From contig CP021224.1 of assembly GCA_003999685.1 (NCBI GenBank), positions 2,666,001 to 2,730,000 of the forward strand: a stretch of DNA of 64,000 nucleotides. The letters run 5' to 3'. Below, one piece after another: positions 10,392 to 22,160 of the stretch; the first letter of the stretch is position 1, and each line of letters begins with the position of its first letter. Source of the stretch: Taiwanofungus camphoratus. Taxonomy: Eukaryota > Basidiomycota > Agaricomycetes > Polyporales > Taiwanofungaceae. The translations under genes were made by a program, and so were the position numbers. The notes beneath the pieces are model-generated. The model was not told the origin of the DNA, did not search any database, and saw only the letters and a list, made by a program, of their open reading frames with translations.

Positions 10392-13300
10392 AGGGGCAGG
10401 GTGAGTCAACGCAACCACTGCCCATTTCCGTTTCATTGTCCCGTGTTGTACTAGTAGTTCGGAATGAAAGGGCCTTACACATTCCGATTACTGTGGGACG
10501 AAAAGACGTCGAAGCACGCGCCTTCATCGATAGCGGCGCCTCTGGGATATTCGTACACCCCAGATTTGTGAGGGAACACAGCATCCGCACCGAAGCTTTA
10601 CCCCGTCCAATGCCCGTATTCAACGTGGATGGAACGGCTAACAAACAAGCTATCATCACAAAGAGGGCCCTTCTATCGTACAAGATAGGGGGAGAACCCC
10701 GATTCGTTAAAGCCTATGTAGCCAGCATAGGAAAAGAAGATATTATCTTCGGACATACCTGGCTCAAACTGAAAAACCCGGATATCGATTGGAAGAAGGG
10801 ACGGGTGGAGCTTAAACACCGCATGACTCTGGAAGAGTCTAGGGAATGGAAGAAAAACCTGTTAGAAACCAGAGCTAAATGACTGGAGATCAAGAGGTTA
10901 ACGGCAGAATCTCTCTCTAGAGAAATCATTAAAGCTCGCCAACCTTCCGTTGAAGAAATCGAGGACGAAGGGGATGGGGAAGTCGTGGACACCATGTCCC
11001 CAATCCTCCCAACGACAGAAACCCCTCATCAAACGACACGCCGAGACTCGCTAGTCTCAAACTCGGAAGAAAATTCGGTAAACGGCATCACGATCGAACA
11101 GGCAATGGAAACAATCGACGACGACGAACTGGTCATAGCGTTCATCGAAGGGGATGACCGAATCACAACGTACGGACGAGATTCACACCCCGCGTATCGA
11201 GACACCCCGCTTACGGAAAAGAAATACCCTCTCGACGGAGCGTATTGTCGCCTCGAAAATGGTCTCATCTGGCAGATCAAGCACGACATCGGTCGACTCA
11301 CCACGGCAACAGAATTAGCGATCAAGGAGCATGCCAAGGAAAAGGAGAAGCCTGTCAAGGAATTAGTGCCGGAATATCTCCACGATCTCCTACCTGTATT
11401 CGACAAACAAGCGGCAGCCCGACTCCCTAAACATACGGAACACGACCACGAGATCAACTTGAAGGAAGATTTCAAAGAGTTCAAGCAATCCACTTACTCG
11501 CTCAACAGAGAGGAACGAGCGGAGCTGGATAAGTTCTTGGAAGAAAACCTCCAAAAAGGATACATTCGTCCATCGAAATCACCATTGGCCAGTCCGTTCT
11601 TCTTCGTAGAAAAGAAAGACGGGGGATATCGACCTTGCCAGGATTATCGGGAACTCAACGAGGGAACTATCAAGGATCGTTATCCACTCCCACTTATATC
11701 GGAACTCCTTGAACGGTTAAATAAGGCGACCATCTTCACCAAGATGGATCTCAGGCAGGGATACAACAATATACGGATCCGAGAAGGAGATGAGTGGAAG
11801 GCGGCCTTCGGTGTCCCAGCAGCTGGGGAAGGACCTCCCTCATTCTACGAACCCCTGGTAATGTTCTTCGGGATGTGTAACTCACCGGCGACGTTCCAAC
11901 GGATGATGAACACGGTCTTCGCGGACATGCTCAAGGAAGGATGGTTGGCAATCTACATGGACGACATCCTTATCTATTCGACAGACCCCGAGGAGCATAA
12001 AAAGCGAACACGGTGAGTTATCGAAAGGCTTCGGGATACTGACCTGTATCTCAAACCGGAAAAATGTAAATTCGACGTACAAGAAGTCGAATTCTTAGGC
12101 ATGATCATCAGACCCGGACAACTCGCCATGGACCCAGTCAAGGTAGCCGGCATTAAAGACTGGCCGATACCTAAGAACCTCAGAGAGGTTCGGTCGTTCA
12201 TCGGGTTTGGAAACTTTTATCGTCGGTTCATACATAGGTTCTCGCATCTGGCCCAACCTCTGATCTCGCTTACGCGAAAAGACGTCAAATGGCATTGGGA
12301 TCAGGAACAGCAGAAGGCATTCGAGACACTGAAGAAAGCTTTCCTGGAACAACCGGTTCTATTGATGCCTGACCCAGAGAAACTGTTCGCGTTGGAAACT
12401 GATGCATCGAAGTTTGCCACAGGCGCTGTCCTCAGGCAAAAAGACGATAACGGAGACTGGCATCCATGCGGTTATATCTCCCAAAGCATGACGCCAGCGG
12501 AACGAAACTACGATGTTTACGATCGGGAACTTATGGCAGTCATGAGAGGGCTCAACGAATGGAGTCACCTCCTCATCGGTAGCCCGTACCCAGTCATGAT
12601 TTACAGCGATCACAAGAATCTGACATACTGGAAGATGGCACGGAATCTAAATCAAAGACAAGCACAATGGGCTCTGCGCCTGTCCAAATTCGATTACAAA
12701 TTGGTTCATGTACCCAGCACACAAATGGTGCAAAGCGACACACTCTCTCGACGCCCCGACCACGACAATGGTTCATCCGACAACCAGGATGTAACCGTCC
12801 TACCTGACAAAGTATGGGCAGCAGCAATCGACATAGGGCTCAAGAATTCCATCGCAAACGCAGGCGTAAATGACTCGGTATACGCAGAAGGAATACGCAA
12901 CGCTCAAAACGGCCCAAACGATCACTGGATAATTCAAGACGGGAACCTCCTTTATGATAATTGGGTATATATTCCCCTCAACGAGGACCTCAGACGACAA
13001 ATAGTCTTGAATTACCACGACCTTCCACACGCCGGTCATCCTGGAATTACCAAAACCCTAAGCTCCCTACGAAGGGACTATTGGTGGCCTGGAATGGCCG
13101 ACTTCATCGCACGATATGTTCACGGTTGCGCTACTTGTCAACAAATGAAGGTCAACACTCACCCGGACCGTCCCGCCCTCGTCCCTATATGAGCCGCCGC
13201 CCACGCCACACCGTTTAGCACCTTCAGTTGCGACTTCATCACCGATTTACCCCTCTCCAACGGCTACGATGCTATATTGGTCGTAGTGGACCACGACCTT

Positions 13301-14272
13301 AGTAAGGGGGTAATTTTCATTCCATGCAACAAAACTATTGATGCGCAAGGGACGACGGAACTCCTTTACAACGAGGTCTACAAATGGTTTGGACTTCCGG
13401 ACAAGGTGATCAGCGATCGCGGACCACAATTCGCATCAAAGGTATTCCAGGAGCTATGCCGCATAACAGGGGTGCAATCCGCCATGAGCACGGCCTTCCA
13501 TCCTCAAACGGACGGAGAAACGGAACGGGTCAATCAAGAGCTCGAAGTGTACCTTCGATGCTTCACAAGTAACAACCCAGATAGGTGGTCTTCCTTACTC
13601 AGCTCGGCACAATTCGCCCACAACTCCAGGGAACATTCGACGATCAAGGCGTCGCCGTTTAAAGTCATGATGGGCTTCGAGCCGCGAGGAATTCCCGTTG
13701 TACACAAGGGATCGGACACACCCGGTGCAGCTTATCGTCTAAAGAATCTCCAGAAGATAAGGGACCAAGCACACGCAGCAATGAAACTAGCCCAGGCAGT
13801 ACTGGCAAAACGGATCAAACCACGAGGGAAAGGTTTTCGTAAAGGACAACAGGTTTGGCTCGACTCTCGGAACCTAAAGCTACCATACCTTTCCAGGAAG
13901 TTGGCACCCAAGAGAGAGGGTCCCTTCAAAGTCATTGAAGTCCTAGGCCCGGTGTCGTACAAATTGAAACTCCCGGAAACCTGGCGGGTACATCCCGTTT
14001 TCCACGCTGCCCTTCTATCACCATATACGGAGACGGAGATCCATGGCCAGAACTACACGAGGCCACCCCCGGAACTTATCGAAGGCGAAGATAACTACGA
14101 AGTCGAAGCTATCATCGGACATCGGGAGAACTTACGGAAGAACCGCCACGAGTACAGGGTCAGATGGAAAGGATATTCCTCGGCAGATGACTCATGGGAA
14201 CCGGAAGCAAACTTAGCCGGTACTGCGGAGGAGCTCCTAGGAGCATATAAGGAGAGAAAGAACTTGGACTAA
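10388..14272 (+). pseudogene. pol: pol of chromovirus A: PR-RT-RNaseH-IN-chromodomain (three in-frame TGA)
   Basis: One continuous -1 frame relative to gag. Protease with active-site DSGA (near 10531); reverse transcriptase with YMDD at 11954-11965; RNase H with TDAS, DRELMAV and SDHKNL blocks; integrase with an HHCC zinc finger (GHPG...CATCQQMK, about 13034-13150) and the D,D,E core (CDFITDLP, SDRGPQFAS, NQELE). The C-terminal chromodomain (about 14097-14230) keeps the aromatic-cage residues (YEVEA, RWKGY), as in the methyl-H3K9-binding group. Interrupted by TGA at 10880, 12014 and 13190 and by nothing else. There is no ATG between the gag stop and the protease, so it must be made by frameshifting. 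Confidence 0.93.
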
Positions 14273-14315
14273 GACCAGTTCACTCCCTTCAAACGAACTA
14301 CCACCCACTCGCAAC

Positions 14316-15704
14316 ATGCCTCGCCAGTCTAACATCACCGCCCAAGCTGCCGCTCGTGGCCGAGCCCGCGCCTTCCTTGCTACCCGACGCACCACTCGCA
14401 CACCTCAGACGGCCACCTCTCCCACGGTAGCACCATCCTCGTCATCGGCATCCTCTGCGTCCACGGGTAATGGCCCACTCTTCGGGTTTCAAACCGCTGC
14501 TCATTTTCGCAACCCCGTACCGGGAGAAGGCGCCCTACCCCGACAAGCCGACATCATCTACTACCCGCGTTGCATCTACGACATGGACCCAATCCTTCTC
14601 GACATCCTGACTCGACACTCAAGGGACATTGCACGGTTGCTTTGTTCTCTACCGAATACGTGAAACAACCAGGATGAACAAGAAGCATACGGAGAGTATA
14701 TTGACGCCAGGCTACAATACTTAGGAGCGGTAGACGACGCAACGGAACAGCTGGCCATATGGAAGGACAAAGTCCGGCAGTTAGATTTCAAGGTAGTCCG
14801 CACCCTACGAAGGATGGACGATATGTCCATGGCCCGCCATCTCCAAGACATGATCGCCCCACATCGACGAACCAACCATTCCAGGTTCGTACGACGATCT
14901 CAGCCCGACATTGTCACACGCGGACCCACTCCACCTCCCGAACCCGAGGATCCCCTCCAAACCTTCATCGACACCCCAGCCGGACAAGAGTCCATTGGAG
15001 CCGTCCCCAGTAGGATCGACTCTCTCCCAAATTACATGCGCCCTGGACCCAACTGGAGACCACGAGGGCGCTGCCACGCCTGCAGCAGCATGATGCACTG
15101 GGTACGTGACTGCCCAGACTACACCTGTGCCAGATGTCATCGCACTGCCCCGGGACATCTATCCCGAGAATGCACAGTTGCACGCCACGCTTCCGCCCCA
15201 CCCATCCTACCTGCCCCAGGAGAGGGTCGTCGCCGAGAAATGGTCGATTCGATTCACCGCCCCACGCAGGCACCCATCCCGGTCATGTCGACCACCACCC
15301 CTCCTCGTGTCCTTATGTCCAGAAGAGAGCAACCCCTTCCCCCTACCCCATCTCGCCCCAGGGCAAATACGACAGCTGGTTCATCGCGGACCGATACACC
15401 TTACCCCCACCCATGCACACCCGGGCCATCACTCAACCATTTGTCCGGACCAGGTATACCGCCCAATCAACACCTGGCAGAACCCGGGGCAAGTACTGGC
15501 CCCTTCACTTGTGGCCCAGATGGCCGATTCACCCCTCCCCCAGTTATCCCGCCACCTCCCCCGTCCAGTTATCACCTCCCCCCTGTCGTTTCTCCACCAC
15601 CTGCTTACCGCCGCGGGACTTACGACCCGCCCTCGAACTCCTACATGAACGACAACGAGTGGGACGACTATGGGTTCGAGGATTACGGTGATGGTGAACA
15701 GTAG
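14316..15704 (+). pseudogene. Third ORF of chromovirus A: double zinc-knuckle protein
   Basis: Separate ORF 43 nt downstream of the pol stop, not part of canonical Ty3/gypsy layouts. The ATG at 14316 opens a frame that runs to 15704 (about 462 codons) with one TGA at 14661. Order: Ala/Thr/Ser-rich N-terminus, an aligned block with helical character (about residues 70-190), two zinc knuckles C-X2-C-X4-H-X4-C and C-X2-C-X6-H-X4-C (about 15076-15170), then a Pro-rich tail. Element B carries the same double knuckle in the same place. It could be a second nucleocapsid-like or RNA-binding protein; no function is established. Confidence 0.8.
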
Positions 15705-15960
15705 GGGTGCTGTTTGCTTGAGGCGGTAGGTTGCAAGCGGTGCTGGGTCCTTACCCGGCCGCCCACATGCCTACATTGCACGAGGCTTACACGATGTTGT
15801 GGGTCCTTACCCGGTCGCTGCTAGTCTCACAAGGTACGAGATGAAACACTCTCAGGGTTCGAGGTGAAACACCCTCACGGTACGCAGTGAAACACCCGCA
15901 CGGCTGAAGAACATTTTTATTTAACGGAAAATCAAGTAGGGTCGTTCGGAGATCGACCTT

Positions 15961-15973
15961 AGTAAGGGGGTAA
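15961..15973 (+). other. Polypurine tract of element A
   Basis: AGTAAGGGGGTAA immediately before the 3' LTR, the expected primer site for plus-strand DNA synthesis. Element B has the equivalent AAGTAGGGGGGTAA (inverted) next to its 3' LTR. Confidence 0.75.
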
Positions 15974-16466
15974 TGAAACAATTTCTATTTCTTGTCATTA
16001 CCACGGTCATTGCTTACACATGGACTATTACTGTACGGGCCTCGGATCGGCCTCGCTTATGCATAGGACTCTGACTCATATCTGGGCCACTTACCACATT
16101 CTCCATTACTCACACGTATTGCTAATACGCCCGGATCGTACCACTTTGCATTTTATCTATAGTCGTACCACATTACGGACCTTCTGCCCTAGAGTAGTTC
16201 TTGGTCCGTGCTCACGATACGTACTTGTATATATAGCATGTACTTAGCTTAGTTCAGACCTTAAGTCTGATCTTGTTACCATTAGTCTTCTGACTATTAT
16301 ATTCGTGTCTTGTATCCTCTCGCTCATATCTGAGTGATACTCGCTCGAGTCTATGGACTTCACGACACTCGGTCTATATCGACCATAAGACCTCGCCACC
16401 TTCTATCGTGGTCAGGCCTCACCCCGGTGAGGACATATATCGGATCCAAGATACCAATTTGTATCA
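15974..16466 (+). repeat. 3' LTR of element A
   Basis: 493 bp, seven transitions relative to the 5' LTR (three of them clustered near 16041-16062), followed by TSD copy CCCAG. Confidence 0.95.
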
Positions 16467-16471
16467 CCCAG

Positions 16472-16686
16472 GAGGCTACAGGACTCATCAATGGTCTTGA
16501 GTGAGTTGCAGGCTAAGTTGTTGTCTAGTCCTAGTGTAGTCACAAGGATATAGATGGTCTTGGGAGACCCATTGAATAGACAAAAATATCAGGGCCTAAG
16601 CCTAGTTGTAAAGTATAAGTGGTAACAACAGTACCAAAGTATATGATGTAACTAAGGAGGACAAGATTGGGGTGCTCCACAGTGAG
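16472..16686 (+). repeat. Left part of an older LTR (family C), split
   Basis: Matches the middle of the 761-bp LTR at 36334-37094 (shared GGCTAAGTTGT near 16512, AGACCCATTGAATAGACAAA near 16564, GGAGGACAAGATTGGGGT near 16655). It is interrupted at GTGAG (16682-16686) by another insertion and resumes at 24248. Its far left end is not found left of element A. Confidence 0.75.
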
Positions 16687-17078
16687 TGTTACCGGGGGGT
16701 TCACCCTGGTAATGCTGCAGAAGCTTAGAGCAGTGTGCAGTGAAGGGTCGAGGAGGAATGGTAGTGACAACGAGTCACAATCCTCAGTAGTCTTCAACTA
16801 CAAGCCCTATGTAGTCGTGATAGTCTTTATGGGCTTCTTGAGGTGTGAGAAGATGTGTAAAGAAAAGCGTATATTGGTACTAATGTGTAGTACACTTCGG
16901 AATGGATGAACAAAGAGAATACGACTAAGGAAACCTCCAGCAGGGGGTCCCTCCTTTATACTGCCACTGCCAACCCCCAGGTATACTAGCAGTCCCCCAG
17001 AGATAGCATAAGGCAAGAGAAGTCAGTGGCCCAAAAGTACATAACTACCATGGCGTAAGCGGGGACAGTCGGCCCATC
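16687..17078 (+). repeat. Left part of another LTR (family D), split by element B
   Basis: Begins TGTTACCGGGG. The partner end CGGTAACA is at 24240-24247, beyond element B. Together the two pieces (392 + 111 bp) make a TGTTA...TAACA unit flanked by the 5-bp duplication GTGAG (16682-16686, 24248-24252). It is best read as a solo LTR into which element B later jumped. Confidence 0.75.
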
Positions 17079-17622
17079 TGATACAAGCTGGTATCAACGA
17101 CCGGAAAGCCTCGAATGTGAGGACCTGACTACAGGAGATAGTAGCGAGGCTTTATGGACACTGCGTATGTCCTTCCTGGGCAAAGTCGATAGAGTCGAGC
17201 GAGTACTCAGGTACGAAGTGAGAGGTCGCAAGATACGAGTATAAGATTGCTAGTGGCAACTAGCTATTTGGTAATCAGATCGAACTTAAGGTCCGACCTA
17301 CAAAGTACAGGGCCTTATATACGTATTCTACTCTGCGCACGGACCATGGCACATGGTCTAAGAATCAGCATGAGTAAGCGTAAGTAAGGCGATATGAGTC
17401 ATCAGGTCATATTAGCAAGCAGTAAGTGTAAGATGGAATGTGTAAGTGGGGCCCGATATGAGTCAGTGTCCATGAGTAACCGGGGCCCGTACTGTAAGCA
17501 GCGATGAGTCATGATGCTGCGCAAAGAAGCTGAGCCTACCCAAGGCCCGTCCTAGAAGCGAAAGGTCATGGGACCGATCCGAGGTCCGACCGATAAGATA
17601 TGAGAGAAAAGAGATTGTATCA
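17079..17622 (-). repeat. 3' LTR of element B
   Basis: 544 bp; minus-strand termini TGATACAATC...TTGTATCA. Preceded in element direction by the polypurine tract (about 17623-17636). Confidence 0.93.
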
Positions 17623-17895
17623 TTACCCCCCTACTTATGATTGAACGCCTGGTCAATCAATTAAACTCCAACGGGGGAACACGTCGAGTCTTGAATTGAA
17701 CTTTTTGTGACTGACGACGAACTTGACGAACTTCCGAGGATGAACTTGAAGACTTTCCCGGAAGTAATGAGCGGGTGTTTCACCGCGACCCGTAAGGGAT
17801 GACCCTTGAACCCATAGGGGATGACCCCTCCAACCGCGAGGATCCTTTCACCTCGAACTTCACAGTTTTACAACATGTTGGTCGTACAGTGTAGT

Positions 17896-18192
17896 TTAAC
17901 GACGTGCACGGTCGTTCCCTCGCAGTTTAACGACATGCAGGAACCACTCTGGATGATACAGCAGTTCTGGGTCGTAGGCGAATGCGTAATTGATGGCGGT
18001 GCATTCACGCGTGAGATGCCCAGGCGATGGGCGACTACAGCGGAGGCATTTGTAGTCAGGGCACGTCCTGTGCGAGTGACGAGTGCTACCACAGAGGTAG
18101 CATGGACCGTAGCGAGTGAACGACGATGAAGGACCATTTGACTGAGACATGCAAGTGATGAGTGGGGTGAAAATGCGACTTATTGCACTCAT
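17896..18192 (-). CDS. Third ORF of chromovirus B: short double zinc-knuckle protein
   Basis: 98-aa ORF whose ATG (18192-18190) overlaps the pol stop codon as ATGA. It contains the same double zinc knuckle as ORF3 of element A (C-X2-C-X4-H-X4-C, then CPDYKC and C-X2-C-X6-H-X4-C). It lacks the long N-terminal region and the Pro-rich tail found in A. The overlap would suit translation by termination-reinitiation. The ORF is open, although the element as a whole is dead. Confidence 0.7.
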   Translation of the reverse strand: MSAISRIFTPLITCMSQSNGPSSSFTRYGPCYLCGSTRHSHRTCPDYKCLRCSRPSPGHLTRECTAINYAFAYDPELLYHPEWFLHVVKLRGNDRARR

Positions 18193-21100
18193 CGTAAATT
18201 CTTGCGCTGCTTATATGCATCCAGCAGCTCATCCGCAGTACCGGCTAAGTTCTCCTCCGGTTCCCATGAGTTGTCGGCGGATGAGTAACCTTTCCATCTG
18301 ACTCGGTATTCTCGGCAATTCCTTCGGCGATTCTCACGATGTCTGACCAGAGCTTCGACTTCGTAGTTATTTTTGCCGCTGATGAGCTCCGGGGGTGGTT
18401 CTGTGTAGTTGGGGCCATGCGTGTCCGTTTCTGTGTAGGGCGAAAGAAGTGTGGTGTGGAAAACAGGGTGCACTCGCCATGTCGTCGGGAGTTTCAGCTT
18501 GTAAGACACTGGTCCTAGAACATCCGTGATTTCAAAGGGTCCTTCGCGCTTGGGAGCCAACTTCCTCATCGGGTATGGCAGCTTTAGATTCCGTGAGTCT
18601 AGCCATATCTTTTGTCCTTTGCGAAAACCCGTTCCTTTGGGTTTTACGTGTCTTGCTAACACCGCCTGTGCTAGCTCCATTGCTGAGTGTACGTCTTCTC
18701 GAATCTTCTGCAAGTTCCGCAGTCAATAAACGGCGCCCAGTGTGTCTGATCTGGGGTGTACGACGGGAATCCCTCGAGGTTCATAGCCCATCATGACCTT
18801 GAAGGGTGACGTCTTGGTCGTAGAGTGCTCACGTGAGTTGTGAGCAAACTGTGCTGGGCCCAGCAGCGATGACCAATTGTCCGGGTTGTTGCTCGTGAAA
18901 CATCGCAGGTAGATTTCCAGTTCCTGGTTGGCTCATTCCATCTCTCCATCCGTTTGAGGGTGGAACGCTGTGCTCATAGCTGACTTGACTCCAGTCATAC
19001 GGCAGAGCTCCTGGAATACCTTTGATGCGAATTGTGGTCCTCAATCGCTAATGATCTTGTCCAGAAGACCAAACCACTTGTACACCTCGCGATATAATGC
19101 CTCGGCTGTTCCTGATGCGTCAATCGTCTTGTTGCATGGAATGAAAATTACCCCCTTCGTAAGGTCGTGGTCCACAACGACCAAAATTGAATCGTAGCCC
19201 TCCGAAGTCGGCAAATCCGTAATGAAGTCGCAGCAGAATGTACTGAACGGCATGGCGTGCTGCGCGGATTTGATCGGGAGTAGGGCCGGTCGGGTGGGGT
19301 GCGTGTTAACTTTCATTTGCTGGCAAGTGCCACAACCTTTGATGTATCGTGTGATGTAGTCAGCCATTCCAGGCCACCAGTAGTCTCGTCGGATAGACGA
19401 GAGAGTCTTCTGAATTCCGGGGTGGCCGGTGGAGGGGAGGTCGTGATAGTTCAAGACCGTTTGTTGTCGTAGGTCCTCATCCAGGGGAATATACACCCGA
19501 TTATCGTAGAGGAGGTCCTCGTCTCGAATTGTCCAGTGGTCATTTGAGCCGTTTTGTGCATTACGCATCCCTTCTGTATACACCGAGTCGTTTATGCATG
19601 CTTCCGCGATGGAAGCCCAAAGACTCGTGTCGATGGCTGCTGCCCATACCTTGTCTGGTAGGACAGTTACATCCTGGTTGTCTGATGAACCGTCGTCGTG
19701 GTCGGGGCGTCAGGAGAGCGCGTCACTTTGCACCATTTGCATGCCTGGTATGTGGACTAACCTATAATCAAACTCGGACAAGCGGAGAGCCCATTGCGCT
19801 TGCCTTCGATTAAGATTCCGTGCCATTTTCCAGTACGTCAGATTCTTGTGGTCACTGTAGATCGTGACTGGATACGGGCTACCGATAAGAAGGTGACTTC
19901 ATTCGTTGAGTCCCCTCATGACGCCCATGAGTTCTCGATCATAGACGTCGTAATTTCGTTCTGCTGGTGTCATGCTCTGTGAGATATAGCCGCACGGATG
20001 CCAATCACCGTTGTCATCCTTTTGCCTGAGGACGGCGCCCGTGGCGAACTTTGATGCATCTGTTTCCAATGCGAACGGCTTCTCTGGGTCAGGCATCTGT
20101 AAAACCGGTTGTTCCAGGAAAGCTTTCTTTAAAGCCTTGAAAGCTTCCTGCTGTTCACCGTCCCAGTGCCATTTGACATCTTTTCACGTAAGCGAGACCA
20201 ATGGTTGAGCCAAATGCGAGAAGCGGTGTATGAACCGGCGGTAGAAGTTCCCAAATCCAATGAACGACCAAACCTCCCTGAGGTTTTTAGGTATCGGCCA
20301 GTCCTTGATGCCGGCTACCTTGACTGGGTCCCTGGTGAGTTGTCCGGGTCTGATGATCATGCCTAAGAATTCGACTTCTTGCATGTCAAATTTGCATTTC
20401 TCCGGTTTGAGATACAGGTCAGTATCTCTGAGTTGCTTGATAACTCGCCGTGTTCGCTTCTTATGCTCCTCGGGGTCTGTCGAGTAGATGAGGATGTCGT
20501 TCATATAGATTGCCAACCATCCTTCTTTGAGCATGTCTGTGAAGACCATGTTCATCATCCGTTGGAACGTTGCCGGTGAGTTGCACATCCCGAAGAACAT
20601 TACCAGGGGTTTGTAGAATGAGGGAGGTCCTTCTCCCGCTGCTGGAACACCGAAAGCCGCCTTCCATTCGTCTCCTTCCTTGATGCGAAGGTTGTTATAT
20701 CCCTGACGAAGGTCCATCTTTGTGAAGATTGTGGCGTTATTGAGGCGTTCCAAAAGCTCCGTTACGAGGGGCAGAGGGTATCTGTCCTTGATTGTTCCCT
20801 CGTTGAGTTCCCTGTAGTCCTGGCATGGTCGGTATCCGCCATCCTTCTTATCCACGAAGAAGAATGGACTTGCGAGTGGCGATTTGGACGGTCGAATATA
20901 CCCTTTTTCTATATTCTCTTCAAGGAACTTGTCCAGTTCCGCTCGCTGATCCCGGTTGAGAGAATACGTCGACTGCTTGAAGTCCTTAAAATCCGGCTTA
21001 AGGTTTATCTCATGGTCGAACTCTGAATGCCGGGGAAGTCTCGCTGCCTTGGCTTGGTCGAACACTGGGAGGAGATCATGGAGATACTCAGGGACGAGTT

Positions 21101-22160
21101 CCGTGACTGGTTTCTCCTCTTTTTTGGTGTGTTCCTTGATAGCAAGTTCCGTGGACATGGTGAGTCGACCAATGTCGTGTGTGACCTGCCAGATGAGACC
21201 GTTTTCGAGACAACAATAGGTTCTGTCGTGGGGGTACTCTTTTTCCGTGAGCGGCGCGTCTCGATACACTGGGTATGAGTCCCGTCCGTAAGTCATGATT
21301 CGATCGTCTCCTTTGATGAACGCTATGACCAGTTCATCATTGTCGATCGTTTCCATTGCCTGTTCTAACGTGATACTGTTGACCAATTCTTCTATCAGGG
21401 GTGTGACTGGGATGTCGTGGCGTGCAGTCTGCCTAGACATTTCTGTTGTTGGTAAGACAGGAGACATGGTGTCGATCACCTCGAAGTCTCCTTTGTCTTC
21501 TACCTCCTCAATGGTGGGCTGCCATTGTTTCTTGAGGCGTTTGTCTCTTTCGGCAAGGAATGCCGCTACCTGTGGACAAGGGGGTGCTGACCAGTCTACC
21601 TCATAGTCTAGCATGGGATCCAGGGCTTCTTCCTGTTCTCGTTCGGCTAGTTTCTTCAGCTCCAGTCGTGCTACTCGTTGCGCGATGATCCCCTTCTTTC
21701 ACTCTCGAGATTCTTGCAGGGTCATGCGGTGCTTCAGTTCCACACGACCCCCCTTCCAGTCGATACTGGGGTTCTCGAGTTTGAGCCAGGTATGTCCGAA
21801 GATGATGTCTTCATTTCCTATGCTGGCCACGTATGCTTTGACAAACCGGGGCTCGTTCCCGATTTTGTACGATAACAAGGCTCGCCTGTTAATGAGCGCT
21901 TGCTTGTTGGCAGTGCCGTCCACGTTGAACACCGGTATTGGGTGCGGTAGCGCCTCAGTCCGTAACTTGTGTTCCTTAACAAATCGTGGATGCACGAATA
22001 TTCCCGATGCGCCACTATCGATAAAGGCGCAGGCTTCGACGGCTTTTCATCCCACAGTAATTGGAATGTAAAGAGCTCTGTCATTCCGGACTACAAGTAC
22101 AACACGGGACAGTGAAATGGATACGGGCAGTGGTTGTGTCGGCTCACCCTGCCCCTTTAA
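18189..22160 (-). pseudogene. pol: pol of chromovirus B (eight in-frame TGA)
   Basis: One frame from the gag stop to 18189: protease (DSGA), RT (YMND at the catalytic motif, so one catalytic Asp is lost), RNase H, integrase with HHCC and D,D,E blocks, and a C-terminal chromodomain (RWKGYSSAD). In-frame TGA codons lie at 22047-22049, 21699-21701, 20184-20186, 19899-19901, 19710-19712, 19041-19043, 18933-18935 and 18723-18725 (plus-strand coordinates of the TCA complement). Compared with element A, six of these fall on CGN arginine codons and two (21699, 19899) on TGG tryptophan. No insertion or deletion breaks the frame. Confidence 0.92.

Larger units (their letters stand above)
8417..16466 (+). 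mobile_element. Ty3/gypsy chromovirus A, complete with LTRs and TSD
   Basis: Complete 8,050-bp element: 5' LTR 8417-8909, gag, pol with chromodomain, a third ORF, polypurine tract, 3' LTR 15974-16466. The insertion is flanked by the 5-bp duplication CCCAG (8412-8416 and 16467-16471). The two LTRs have the same length (493 bp) and differ at seven positions, all transitions, so the insertion is fairly recent. Order gag - protease - RT - RNase H - integrase - chromodomain places it among chromoviruses of the Ty3/gypsy superfamily. It is not autonomous now: gag, pol and ORF3 carry five in-frame TGA codons. Confidence 0.96.

Noticed and set aside
14814-15691. Alternative overlapping ORFs in the ORF3 region
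   Set aside because: Pro-rich sequence is open in several frames. Only the frame with the zinc knuckles is shared with element B.
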